64,000 nt of DNA from Liquorilactobacillus nagelii DSM 13675 (GTDB lineage: Bacteria; Bacillota; Bacilli; Lactobacillales; Lactobacillaceae): NCBI RefSeq assembly GCF_019444005.1, contig NZ_CP049304.1, positions 2,423,097 through 2,487,096 of the forward strand, in the 5' to 3' direction. This document shows positions 55,388 through 63,947 of the stretch, piece after piece; the first letter of the stretch is position 1; each line of letters begins with the position of its first letter. The notes beneath the pieces were generated by a model. That model was not told where the DNA came from. It ran no database searches and saw nothing but the letters and a program-made list of their open reading frames with translations. Position numbers and translations under genes: made by a program.

Positions 55388-56389
55388 GTGGATGCTTTAT
55401 TAATTGTTAATGAAGAAAAAAAGAAGTATTTAAAAAATCTTTCAAATGAAAGCGGTGTTATAGCTGCTTTGGCAATTGATCAACGTGGCTCTTTGAAAAA
55501 AATGCTGGCACAAGCAGCTGGAAAGCCTAGTAATGAAACTGATATCGTTGAATTCAAGAAATTGATTTCAAGTGAATTAACTCCGTATGCTTCAGCAATT
55601 TTACTTGATCCAGAATATGGATTGCCAGCTGCTGACAAAAGAGCTGCCAATGCTGGGTTATTGATTGCTTATGAGAAAACCGGTTATGACACAACTGAAC
55701 CGGGGAGAATGCCAGACTTATTAGCGGATTGGTCAGCTTTAAAACTTAAAGAGGCAGGAGCAGATGCAATTAAGTTTATGCTGTATTATGACGTTGATGA
55801 ACCAGAAGAAATCAATCGGAAAAAGCAGGCATTTGTTGAACGAGTTGGGGCTGAAAGTGCAGCAGCTGGATTACCATTTTTCTTAGAGCTGATGTCATAT
55901 GATGCTAAGATTGCTGATACTAAGAGTAAAGAATATGCAGCAGTTAAACCGCATAAAGTTAACGCTATGATTAAGGAATTTGCCAAGGATCGTTATTTGG
56001 TAGATGTTTTGAAAGTAGAAGTTCCGGTAAATATGGCTTATGTAGCTGGTTACAGTGGAGAAAACGAAGCGGTTTATTCAAAAGAAGAAGCGGCAGAATA
56101 TTTTAAAGAACAAACAAAAGCAACCAATAATGTGCCATTTATTTTCTTAAGTGCTGGGGTCAGTGCTGAACTTTTCCAAGAGACATTGAAGTTTGCAGCA
56201 GCAGCAGGATCAAGCTTTAATGGAGTACTTTGTGGTCGCGCAACATGGCGTGGAGCAATTGAACCGTTTGCCAAGGAAGGAAAAGAAGCCGGAAAACAGT
56301 GGTTGGATGATCAGGGACGAAAGAATATAGAGGAATTGAATGATGTTTTAAAGACAACAGCCAACTCTTTATTTGAAAAACTTGATTGA
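55388..56389 (+). CDS. lacD: Tagatose-1,6-bisphosphate aldolase (copy 1)
   Basis: A 333-residue class I aldolase splitting tagatose-1,6-bisphosphate to dihydroxyacetone phosphate and glyceraldehyde-3-phosphate. LAIDQRGSLKKML near residue 27, LLDPEYGLPAA, the DAIKFMLYYDVDE segment and the lysine in VDVLKVEVPVNMAYV near residue 200 are family features. The start is GTG with GGAGGGG. From 55429 to 56380 it is almost identical in DNA to the copy at 62934-63885, with only the first 15 codons and last three differing. A terminator follows. Confidence 0.95.
   Translation: MDALLIVNEEKKKYLKNLSNESGVIAALAIDQRGSLKKMLAQAAGKPSNETDIVEFKKLISSELTPYASAILLDPEYGLPAADKRAANAGLLIAYEKTGYDTTEPGRMPDLLADWSALKLKEAGADAIKFMLYYDVDEPEEINRKKQAFVERVGAESAAAGLPFFLELMSYDAKIADTKSKEYAAVKPHKVNAMIKEFAKDRYLVDVLKVEVPVNMAYVAGYSGENEAVYSKEEAAEYFKEQTKATNNVPFIFLSAGVSAELFQETLKFAAAAGSSFNGVLCGRATWRGAIEPFAKEGKEAGKQWLDDQGRKNIEELNDVLKTTANSLFEKLD
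55429..56380 (+). repeat. Direct repeat of about 952 bp (first copy, lacD)
   Basis: Matches 62934-63885 with a constant offset of 7505 bases and about five single-base differences by eye. It covers nearly the whole lacD coding region but not the ribosome sites or flanks. Confidence 0.9.
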
Positions 56390-56397
56390 TGCTTTAA

Positions 56398-56443
56398 AGA
56401 GAAGCAAACGAGTATTTTATCGAGTGCTTCTCTTATTTTTTGA
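56398..56443 (+). terminator. Terminator after lacD copy 1
   Basis: The stem AGAGAAGCA / TGCTTCTCT with an 18-base loop and a T-rich tail ending in six T (56436-56441). Confidence 0.75.
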
Positions 56444-56463
56444 CAAAATTAGGGGATGGAAAA

Positions 56464-57342
56464 ATGATTACGATCGAAAATCAATATTTTCAAGCAGAAA
56501 TTGATTTACATGGTGCACAATTAACACATCTATATCACAAAAAAGCTGATTTTGATTATCTTTGGAATAACTCAGCTTGGAACAAACATGCGCCCTTACT
56601 TTTCCCAGCAATTGGTCGTTCTAATCAGGAACAATATTTATTGAATCATCATCCTTATCCAATGCCGCAGCATGGTTTTATTGCCGATCAGGATTTTCAA
56701 GTGATTAGCCAGACTAAGAGTAAAGTTTCTTTGCAGACTGAAGCAACAGCAGCAACTAAAAAGTTTTTTCCATTTGATTTTGTTTTGGAAGTAACTTTTG
56801 GTTTAACATCAGTGGGGTTAAAAAGTTTTTTTACAGTAATAAATAATTCAAAGAAAGTTATGCCATTTTCATTGGGGTCACATCCAGCTTTTAATGTACC
56901 AATAATTTCCAAAACTGAATTTTCGGATTATTATTTGGAATTTGCGGGAGATTTTGAATTACCTTTAAAAGCTTTTGAAATTATAAAAGCTCCTGCTCCA
57001 TATCGCACAGGAAAGATTGAAACCTTTGCAAACCAAAAAAGAGTTCCCTTAACACATGATTTGTTTTCGAAAGGATTAAGGATTATTGCTAATCAACAAG
57101 TTAAACAAGTAAAATTGGCATCAGACAAAACGGAACATCAAATTATTGTTAAACTGGATGATTTTCCAAATGTTTGTCTTTGGACAAAAGAAGATAAAAA
57201 TCTGTCGTTCTTATGCATTGAACCCTTTAGTGGATTGCCCGACATTTTGGGAGAACCTGTTGACTGGTATACCAAAGAAGCCAATTTACAGTTGAAACCA
57301 GCAAAAAGTAAACAATTGCAGTACGAATTACTATTAAAGTAA
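56464..57342 (+). CDS. lacX: Aldose 1-epimerase family protein LacX (copy 3)
   Basis: A 292-residue paralogue of the proteins at 13033 and 23800. FDYLWNNSAWNKHAPLLFPAIGRS is near residue 33, then MPQHGFIADQDF, GSHPAFNVP near residue 140, and CLWTKEDKNLSFLCIEPFSGLPD. LacX sits in the lac operon of Lactococcus next to the same tagatose genes, so the name fits here. It is thought to be a mutarotase for galactose or galactose-6-phosphate. The ATG at 56464 has AGGGGATGG; upstream codons overlap the terminator region. Confidence 0.85.
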   Translation: MITIENQYFQAEIDLHGAQLTHLYHKKADFDYLWNNSAWNKHAPLLFPAIGRSNQEQYLLNHHPYPMPQHGFIADQDFQVISQTKSKVSLQTEATAATKKFFPFDFVLEVTFGLTSVGLKSFFTVINNSKKVMPFSLGSHPAFNVPIISKTEFSDYYLEFAGDFELPLKAFEIIKAPAPYRTGKIETFANQKRVPLTHDLFSKGLRIIANQQVKQVKLASDKTEHQIIVKLDDFPNVCLWTKEDKNLSFLCIEPFSGLPDILGEPVDWYTKEANLQLKPAKSKQLQYELLLK

Positions 57343-57354
57343 GAGGATGATTAA

Positions 57355-58035
57355 ATGACCGATGCGAACACTTTAAATAAATTACAACAGAAAAATTCTG
57401 AATATCATATTGAACAAATTAATCAAGCTAATTTCAAAGTATATGGCAATGTATTGTCAGATTATGATTTGACAGAAGTAAAAAGTTTCTTTGCTGAAAA
57501 TGTATCTTACGGAGAAAATGGAAATTCCTATAATCCATCTAATCAAGAATTAGAAAGAATTTCCGTTATTCAAAAAATTGGGAATGATATTTTTGCCGGA
57601 ATGAATTTCTCAGCCGGAGAATGTACCGGTCAAGCTCAAAGTTTTTCAGCAGTTGAATATCACCAGGGCAGTGAAGTTAATATTATGTTAACTGATGTTG
57701 TAATGGTTTTAGGAAAAAGATCGCAAATTCAAAATGGTTTATTTAATGCAGCAACTGAGGCCAGAATATTTTTTATTCCAGCAGGAACGATAATTGAAAT
57801 GTATAGCGACACACTGCATTATAGTCCAATTAAAGTGGAAAGCAGTGGTTTCAAAGCTGTCGTGATGGTTTTACAAGGAACTAATCAACCATTGCCGGCC
57901 GGTTTTAAATCAACTAATCCTTGGATAGTTAAAAAAAATAAGTTTCAAGCAGCGCATGCAACTAGAAAAGACAAATTAGCGGCTGGTAGTGTGGAAGGCG
58001 TTTCAGGTAAATTAATCAAATTAGAGCAAATTTAA
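57355..58035 (+). CDS. DUF4867 family protein (cupin-like), tagatose locus
   Basis: A 226-residue protein that I recognise as the DUF4867 type. This family repeatedly occurs beside tagatose-6-phosphate genes in Firmicutes (family knowledge, recalled). GECTGQAQSFSAVEYHQGSEVNI near residue 88, FFIPAGTIIEMYSDTLHYSPI near residue 141 and FKAVVMVLQGTNQPLP suggest a cupin-like barrel with a possible metal site (His in LHYSP). The activity is unknown; a sugar isomerase or anomerase role would suit the context. It lies between lacX and lacC. Confidence 0.75.
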   Translation: MTDANTLNKLQQKNSEYHIEQINQANFKVYGNVLSDYDLTEVKSFFAENVSYGENGNSYNPSNQELERISVIQKIGNDIFAGMNFSAGECTGQAQSFSAVEYHQGSEVNIMLTDVVMVLGKRSQIQNGLFNAATEARIFFIPAGTIIEMYSDTLHYSPIKVESSGFKAVVMVLQGTNQPLPAGFKSTNPWIVKKNKFQAAHATRKDKLAAGSVEGVSGKLIKLEQI

Positions 58036-58051
58036 AAAATGGGGTGAGTAG

Positions 58052-58993
58052 ATGATTTTAACAGTAACGATGAATCCTTCAATTGATATGGCTTATGATT
58101 TATCACAATTAAAGTTAGATCAAGTTAATCGAGCTGCTAATGTGCAAAAAACAGCAGGGGGTAAAGGCTTAAACGTTACCCGCGTAATTAATCAAATGGG
58201 ACAACCAGTAATTGCAACCGGATTGCTAGGTGGGAGATTCGGACAGTTTATTAATGATAAGCTAATTGAAGAAAAAATAGCTGCATCTTTTACAGAGATT
58301 GCAGGTGAAACTCGAAATTCAATTGCTTTGCTGCATGATGGCGGTAAGCAAACTGAAGTTTTAGAAAGAGGACCACAAATTGCTTTACGTGAGCGGCAGA
58401 ACTTTTTGAGTGATTTCAAAGAATTATTGAATAAAGTTGATTTAGTGACAATTTCTGGTAGTTTGCCACAAGGACTTGAAGAAGATTTTTATTCTCATTT
58501 GATTGAAATTGCAGCGGAAAATAATGTTGCAGTATTGTTGGATACCTCGGGGCGTTCTTTAAAAAATGCTCTTGGGAGTACTTGCCAGCCGCTGCTGATA
58601 AAACCTAATGCAGCTGAACTGGGGGACTTAGTTAATCAAAAGATATCAGATAATGATATAACTGAAGTTGTCGCCGCACTTAAAGACCCACTTTTGGCAA
58701 AGCTTAAATGGATTTCAACATCGTTAGGAAGTAATGGGGCGGTGGTTAAATTTGAAAACAAACTTTATCGGGCTGAAATTCCTCGAGTAGCGGCAATTAG
58801 CCCAGTTGGTTCGGGTGATGCGTCACTCGCTGGTTTGGCGATTGGTATTAGTTTAGGCAAAACACCAATTGATACAATCAAAACCTCAATGACACTGGGA
58901 ATTTTGAATGCTTTAGAAGCGGCAACTGGCTGGGTTAATCCTAGCAAATTTACTGAGTATTTTGAACAGGTTAAGGTCACAGAAATTAGATAA
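58052..58993 (+). CDS. lacC: Tagatose-6-phosphate kinase
   Basis: A 313-residue PfkB-family kinase making tagatose-1,6-bisphosphate. LTVTMNPSIDMAYDLSQLKLDQVNRA at the start, KTAGGKGLNVTRVINQMG near residue 32, the ATP-region PNAAELGDLVN and the catalytic VGSGDASLAGLAIG near residue 251 are LacC/1-phosphofructokinase features. A GGGGTGAG ribosome site is present. It completes lacR-A-B-D-X-DUF4867-C. A terminator follows. Confidence 0.9.
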   Translation: MILTVTMNPSIDMAYDLSQLKLDQVNRAANVQKTAGGKGLNVTRVINQMGQPVIATGLLGGRFGQFINDKLIEEKIAASFTEIAGETRNSIALLHDGGKQTEVLERGPQIALRERQNFLSDFKELLNKVDLVTISGSLPQGLEEDFYSHLIEIAAENNVAVLLDTSGRSLKNALGSTCQPLLIKPNAAELGDLVNQKISDNDITEVVAALKDPLLAKLKWISTSLGSNGAVVKFENKLYRAEIPRVAAISPVGSGDASLAGLAIGISLGKTPIDTIKTSMTLGILNALEAATGWVNPSKFTEYFEQVKVTEIR

Positions 58994-59000
58994 ACTAATA

Positions 59001-59036
59001 AAAACGCTATCAGTTATTATTGATAACGTTTTTTTA
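59001..59036. terminator. Terminator after lacC
   Basis: The stem AAAACGCTATCA / TGATAACGTTTT (one mismatch) followed by T7, between convergent lacC and the RpiR-type gene. Confidence 0.75.
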
Positions 59037-59050
59037 TACATATTTTATAA

Positions 59051-59812
59051 TTAAAGCAGGTGATGATCTTTTTTTGTTCGAACAACATAAGAATCCATTA
59101 ATATTCTGGTCATTATCTGTAAGGGTAGTCTTGATTGAACCTCGTAATCAGGAAAGTAGGTTGTTTCAGATTTAAACCCTAAAAACAATAAATCAGAAAG
59201 ACCAGCTAGAGGAGAATACGAATTAGTTGTAAAAACTATTTTTGTAATTTCTTTTTTTTCTAATGACTTGGCAGCATTTACAAGTTCTTTAGTTTGACCA
59301 TTCAATGAGATGAAAATCACTACACAATTGTACTTAATTTGTTTTGCGACCGTTTTAATTATGTTTGGATCAGTTTGAAGCTCGGCATATTTTCCGACTA
59401 ACTGTAATTTCATTTGTAATTCTCTTCCAATGGGTTCAGAAAGACCACGTGCAAAGATATACACCATTTTAGAGTTTTGAATTTGTCTGATTGTATCTTC
59501 GACTATTCCAATTTCTAAATTTCTTAGCGTATTATTTAATTCAATTTCGTTTTTAAGAATAACGGATTTTATTTCATTATCTGCTTGAGATAAAATTTGA
59601 TATTTTGGACCGTTTTTTTCTTGACTAAGAATTTGATGTCGAAAAGCGGTATATCCAGAGTATCCTTTTTTTTTCATCGTCCTAACAATTGTAGCTGTAG
59701 AAACATTAGCGTATTCACTAAGTTTTACAATTGAGAGTTCACTAATCTCATCAATATGATTTTGAATAAAAGACCAAAGATATTCCTCAGCATTGCTTAA
59801 TTTCTTCTCCAT
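59051..59812 (-). CDS. RpiR-family regulator (HTH plus SIS domain)
   Basis: A 253-residue regulator. The N-terminal HTH_6 domain (residues 1-75) includes LSIVKLSEYANVSTATIVRTMKKKGYSGYTAFR. The C-terminal SIS domain, with MVYIFARGLSEPIGRELQMKL and VVIFISLNGQTKELVNAAKSL, senses a phosphorylated sugar. The ATG at 59812 has AAAGGATT. It is divergent from the kinase-PTS-aldolase unit that it presumably controls, and nested palindromes lie in the shared promoter. Confidence 0.88.
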   Translation of the reverse strand: MEKKLSNAEEYLWSFIQNHIDEISELSIVKLSEYANVSTATIVRTMKKKGYSGYTAFRHQILSQEKNGPKYQILSQADNEIKSVILKNEIELNNTLRNLEIGIVEDTIRQIQNSKMVYIFARGLSEPIGRELQMKLQLVGKYAELQTDPNIIKTVAKQIKYNCVVIFISLNGQTKELVNAAKSLEKKEITKIVFTTNSYSPLAGLSDLLFLGFKSETTYFPDYEVQSRLPLQIMTRILMDSYVVRTKKDHHLL

Positions 59813-59864
59813 AGCTAATCCTTTCATGTAAATTGTAAAGTATTTTCGGATTTTACCAAATTAT

Positions 59865-59897
59865 AGTATATAAAAGAAAACATTTTCAAAATATACT
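59865..59897. promoter_or_regulatory. Nested palindromes in the RpiR/kinase divergent promoter
   Basis: AGTATAT (59865-59871) is inverted as ATATACT (59891-59897), and between them GAAAACATTTTC (59876-59887) is a second palindrome. A third partial copy, GAAAATGT, follows at 59908. The obvious candidate binder is the RpiR-type regulator. Confidence 0.5.
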
Positions 59898-59949
59898 ATT
59901 TAAAATAGAAAATGTAAGGAGTAGATAAATAGAGAAAGGAGAGATTTGA

Positions 59950-60858
59950 ATGATTTATACTATTACTCTTAATCCAGCAATTGATCTTTTTATTGACACC
60001 AAAAAGCTGGCAGCAAATAGTGTCAATCGAACTAACGGATATGATCTACAAGCTAATGGAAAAGGAATCAATGTTTCTTTTATTCTAAATAAAATTGGGA
60101 TTCCAACTACAGCTACAGGAATAGGAGGCGGTTTTACTCTTGAATATATTAAGAATAAACTTCAACTTAATCATATACCATATTATTTTACCAAAAGTCA
60201 AGGACTAACTAGAATTAATGTTTTTACCAGAGTCAAAAGTGAAAACAAGGAATATAAATTAGTTAATCCTGGACCAGAAGTAACTTTAGCTGAACAAAAA
60301 AAGTTGTTAACTTATTTCAAAGAAAAATTAAAAAAGGACGATCTGATTTGTATTTCAGGTAGTTTCTCTACTGGAATTTCTCCTGACATTTTACAAGACT
60401 TTGCTAAATTAGCTGAACAGAAGCAAACAAAATTGGTCATTGATACTAGTTATCAACAAGTTATGGATATTTTACCTTATCATCCGTGGATCATTAAGCC
60501 AAATGAAGATGAAATCAAAAAATGGTTTAGTCTGACAGGTCAGGTTGATCAGAAACAATTAGTGAAATTAGGCAAACGGTTAGTTACTAAGGGAGCTCAA
60601 ATGGTACTGATTTCTTTAGGGTCAAAAGGAGCTTTGTTAATAACCTCAAGTAAAGTTTTTTATGGAAACGCTCCTAAGATTCAAGAGCTGAATACAGCTT
60701 GTGCAGGAGATTCAATGCTGGGAGCGTTTATTGGAAATTTAATTAATCAGAAAGGTTTGGAAACAGCGTTAAAAAAGGCGATTGCAGCTGGTAGTGATGC
60801 TGCTAGACAAGAGTGGATCACTAATTTTATAACTGCTAAAGAATTGGAAAACAGATAA
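59950..60858 (+). CDS. PfkB-family hexose-phosphate kinase (1-phosphofructokinase/LacC type)
   Basis: A 302-residue kinase. IYTITLNPAIDLFIDTKKLAANSVNRT at the start, QANGKGINVSFILNKIG near residue 37, IIKPNEDEIKKWF near residue 180 and the catalytic ACAGDSMLGAFIGN near residue 253 define the FruK/LacC group. The Gly-Asp pair of the catalytic motif is kept as AGDS. Followed by a fructose-type EIIABC and an LacD aldolase, it probably phosphorylates tagatose-1-phosphate (or fructose-1-phosphate) to the bisphosphate. The ribosome site is AAAGGAGAG. Confidence 0.85.
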   Translation: MIYTITLNPAIDLFIDTKKLAANSVNRTNGYDLQANGKGINVSFILNKIGIPTTATGIGGGFTLEYIKNKLQLNHIPYYFTKSQGLTRINVFTRVKSENKEYKLVNPGPEVTLAEQKKLLTYFKEKLKKDDLICISGSFSTGISPDILQDFAKLAEQKQTKLVIDTSYQQVMDILPYHPWIIKPNEDEIKKWFSLTGQVDQKQLVKLGKRLVTKGAQMVLISLGSKGALLITSSKVFYGNAPKIQELNTACAGDSMLGAFIGNLINQKGLETALKKAIAAGSDAARQEWITNFITAKELENR

Positions 60859-60904
60859 AAATCGAATCAAATAATATCTAATTTTTTAAAAGGAGGTTTT
60901 AAAA

Positions 60905-62894
60905 ATGGCTAAGTACAAAATTATTGGGGCTACAGGCTGTGCAACTGGAATTGCCCACACTTATATGGCTCAAGAAGCACTGGAACAAGCAGCAAAGAAA
61001 ATGGGAATGACAATCAAAATCGAAACTCATGGGCAAACAGGGATTGAACATACATTAACTTCAGATGAAATTGCCGCTGCTGATGCAGTAGTTGTCGCTT
61101 CTGATATTAATGTTGATGCAGATAGATTTGCTGGTAAGAAAGTGATTATTGTCCCAGTTGCTCGGGCAATACGTGAACCAGATAAATTGATTGAAAAAGC
61201 TTTATCAGCAGAAACACCAATTTACAAAGCAAATAAATCTAGTAGTAGAAAACCACATAACTCAGATAGTTCTGCAACAAATGAGAGTGTAGTTACTAAA
61301 ATCTATACATCATTAATGAATGGTGTTTCGCATATGCTACCACTGGTTGTAGCAGGAGGAGTTTTGATTGCTGTTTCATTTTTCTGGGGAATTTATTCAG
61401 CGGATCCTAAATCTTCTCAATATAATCAATTTGCCTATATTTTAAATACAATCGGTAGCACAACAATGAATTTAATGGTACCAGTTTTATGTGCCTATAT
61501 TGCAGAAGCTATTAGTAAGCGTTCAGGTTTAATCGTAGGTTTCGCAACCGGGATGATTGCTTACAATTACGGTACCGGGTTCATTGGTGCAATTGTTGGT
61601 GGCTATTTAGCAGGATATATTGTTATTTTATTACAAAAACTCCTAAAGCCAATTCCAGACAAAGAATTCCGTGGCTTAAAAGCAATTTTTCTTTACCCCG
61701 TTCTAGGTGTTTTTATTTCCGGTTTAATTATGTATTTAGTTTCGGCGCCGGTTAAAGCTGCTAATCTCGGTATGATGGACTTTTTAAAGGGAATGCAAAA
61801 TGCTGATCCCATTATTTTAGGAATCATTATTGGATGTATGTGTGCGTTTGACTTTGGTGGCCCCGCTAATAAAGCAGCTTATTTAACTGGTACAGCCTTA
61901 TTAGCGCAAGGAAATTATTATTTTATGGCTGGAGTATCTGCCGCGTGTATTGCACCACCTTTAGCTACCGGATTTGCAGTTTTGATGAATTCAAAAGCAT
62001 ATTCTAAAAATGAGCGCAGTGCAGGTTACGTTAACTTTCTTTTAGGCTCAACTCATATTACTGAAGGAGCAATTCCGTTTGCTGCTAAGAATCCGTTTTT
62101 AAACATTCCGGCATTTATGGTGGGCTCCTCAATTGCAGCCGTTTTGTCCTATATGTTCAAAATTAGTGACCCAGCTCCTCATGGCGGTTTCATTATTCTG
62201 CCACTAGTAAATCATCCATTCTTGTGGGTATTATTCATTTTAATTGGTTCAATCGCTTCAGGAGCCTTACTAGCACTAATCGCTGGTCGGCAATATAGAA
62301 AGCATGGTGGTTTGGTTGAAAGCGCTGGTGGAATGGATTTGATTACTGGAGTAGGTTCAGTTGACGAAACTTTTTCAGAAAAGGTTGATGAAAAGCATCA
62401 AACAAATATTATAGAAAAAAACAATAGTAATTTGAGCGGAATTTTGAATCATAGAAATGTTTTTCTAAATGTAACAGCTAAAGATCAGCAAGAAGTTTTA
62501 CATTATTTAGCCAAACAAGCTGTTGACTTAGGTTTAGCGAGTTCAGAAGATTCAGTTTTTGAAAAATATATCAAGCGTGAACATGAAGGTTCTACTGGGA
62601 TGGAAAATGGAATTGCAATTCCACATGCACAGGACACATGCACAGGATGATACGATCAAAAAATCAAGCCTTTTGATTGTTAGGCTGAAAGATCCAGTAA
62701 ATTGGAATACTTTTGATGATAAGCCAGTTGATACGATTATTTCATTCTTGATTCCGCAAAAAGATAATGGAACACATTTGAATTATTTATCAAGTACCGC
62801 TAAGCTTTTACTGCATCAGGACTTTGTTGATCGGTTAAAAGCTAGTCAAACAGGTGACCAAATTGTTGAACTTTTCAAACAATATAAAGCATAA
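60905..62894 (+). pseudogene. Fructose-type PTS EIIBCA, frameshifted in the IIA domain by a 13-bp tandem duplication
   Basis: The first frame (60905-62650, 581 residues) holds an EIIB domain with Cys12 in IGATGCATGIAHT, an EIIC domain from about residue 135 to 475 (GGVLIAVSFFWGIYS; PANKAAYLTG), and the start of an EIIA domain. It stops at 62650, seven residues after the active-site His574 in GIAIPHAQ. The second half of IIA (DDTIKKSSLLIVRLKDP ... ELFKQYKA) continues in another frame to 62894. Removing one copy of CACATGCACAGGA (62622-62634 / 62635-62647) restores a continuous IIA. IIB and IIC are intact, so a IIA from another system could serve, or the gene may switch. Confidence 0.85.
62622..62647 (+). 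repeat. Perfect 13-bp tandem duplication causing the frameshift
   Basis: CACATGCACAGGA occurs twice, head to tail. Thirteen is not a multiple of three, so the second copy shifts the frame and brings in TGA at 62648-62650. Confidence 0.95.
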
Positions 62895-62910
62895 GATGGG
62901 ATGGGAAAAA

Positions 62911-63888
62911 ATGAAAAACGATAAGAGAGAATTTTTAAAAAATCTTTCAAATGAAAGCGGTGTTATAGCTGCTTTGGCAATTGATCAACGTGGTTCTTTG
63001 AAAAAAATGCTGGCACAAGCAGCTGGAAAGCCTAGTAATGAAACTGATATCGTTGAATTCAAGAAATTGATTTCAAGTGAATTAACTCCGTATGCTTCAG
63101 CAATTTTACTTGATCCAGAATATGGATTGCCAGCTGCTGACAAAAGAGCTGCCAATGCTGGGTTATTGATTGCTTATGAGAAAACCGGTTATGACACAAC
63201 TGAACCGGGGAGAATGCCAGACTTATTAGCGGATTGGTCAGCTTTAAAACTTAAAGAGGCAGGAGCAGATGCAGTTAAGTTTATGCTGTATTATGACGTT
63301 GATGAACCAGAAGAAATCAATCGGAAAAAGCAGGCATTTGTTGAACGAGTTGGGGCTGAAAGTGCAGCAGCTGGATTACCATTTTTCTTAGAGCTGATGT
63401 CATATGATGCTAAGATTGCTGATACTAAGAGTAAAGAATATGCAGCAGTTAAACCGCATAAAGTTAACGCTATGATTAAGGAATTTGCCAAGGATCGTTA
63501 TTTGGTAGATGTTTTGAAAGTAGAAGTTCCGGTAAATATGGCTTATGTAGCTGGTTACAGTGGAGAAAACGAAGCGGTTTATTCAAAAGAAGAAGCGGCA
63601 GAATATTTTAAAGAACAAACAAAAGCAACCAATAATGTGCCATTTATTTTCTTAAGTGCTGGGGTCAGTGCTGAACTTTTCCAAGAGACATTGAAGTTTG
63701 CAGCAGCAGCAGGATCAAGCTTTAATGGAGTACTTTGTGGTCGCGCAACATGGCGTGGAGCAATTGAACCGTTTGCCAAGAAAGGAAAAGAAGCCGGAAA
63801 ACAGTGGTTGGATGATCAGGGACGAAAGAATATAGAGGGATTGAATGATGTTTTAAAAACAACAGCCAACTCTTTATTTGAAAAATAA
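62911..63888 (+). CDS. lacD: Tagatose-1,6-bisphosphate aldolase (copy 2)
   Basis: A 325-residue class I aldolase. Apart from the first seven residues (MKNDKRE) and the extreme C-terminus it is nearly the same protein as at 55388, with changes such as Ile to Val and Glu to Lys or Gly. By eye I count five base differences over about 950 bases. Its place after a kinase and a fructose-type PTS suggests a route from tagatose through tagatose-1-phosphate. The ATG at 62911 has GGGATGGGA. A terminator follows. Confidence 0.94.
   Translation: MKNDKREFLKNLSNESGVIAALAIDQRGSLKKMLAQAAGKPSNETDIVEFKKLISSELTPYASAILLDPEYGLPAADKRAANAGLLIAYEKTGYDTTEPGRMPDLLADWSALKLKEAGADAVKFMLYYDVDEPEEINRKKQAFVERVGAESAAAGLPFFLELMSYDAKIADTKSKEYAAVKPHKVNAMIKEFAKDRYLVDVLKVEVPVNMAYVAGYSGENEAVYSKEEAAEYFKEQTKATNNVPFIFLSAGVSAELFQETLKFAAAAGSSFNGVLCGRATWRGAIEPFAKKGKEAGKQWLDDQGRKNIEGLNDVLKTTANSLFEK
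62934..63885 (+). repeat. Direct repeat of about 952 bp (second copy, lacD)
   Basis: Partner of 55429-56380 in the same orientation. Recombination between the two would remove about 7.5 kb holding lacX, DUF4867, lacC, the RpiR-type regulator, the second kinase and the PTS gene. Confidence 0.9.
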
Positions 63889-63908
63889 CATCAATTTTAA
63901 ATTTTAAG

Positions 63909-63947
63909 AAGCTAACGACAACAAATAACGTTGATGTTAGCTTTTTT
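63909..63947 (+). terminator. Terminator after lacD copy 2
   Basis: AAGCTAAC (63909-63916) pairs with GTTAGCTT (63936-63943), followed by a T run. The last 50 bases of the window show no gene. Confidence 0.8.

Noticed and set aside
62559..62894. Separate small gene for the second half of the PTS IIA domain
   Set aside because: Its start lies out of frame inside the IIA coding sequence and has no ribosome site; the frame becomes meaningful only after the 13-bp duplication, so it is the shifted remainder of the PTS gene.
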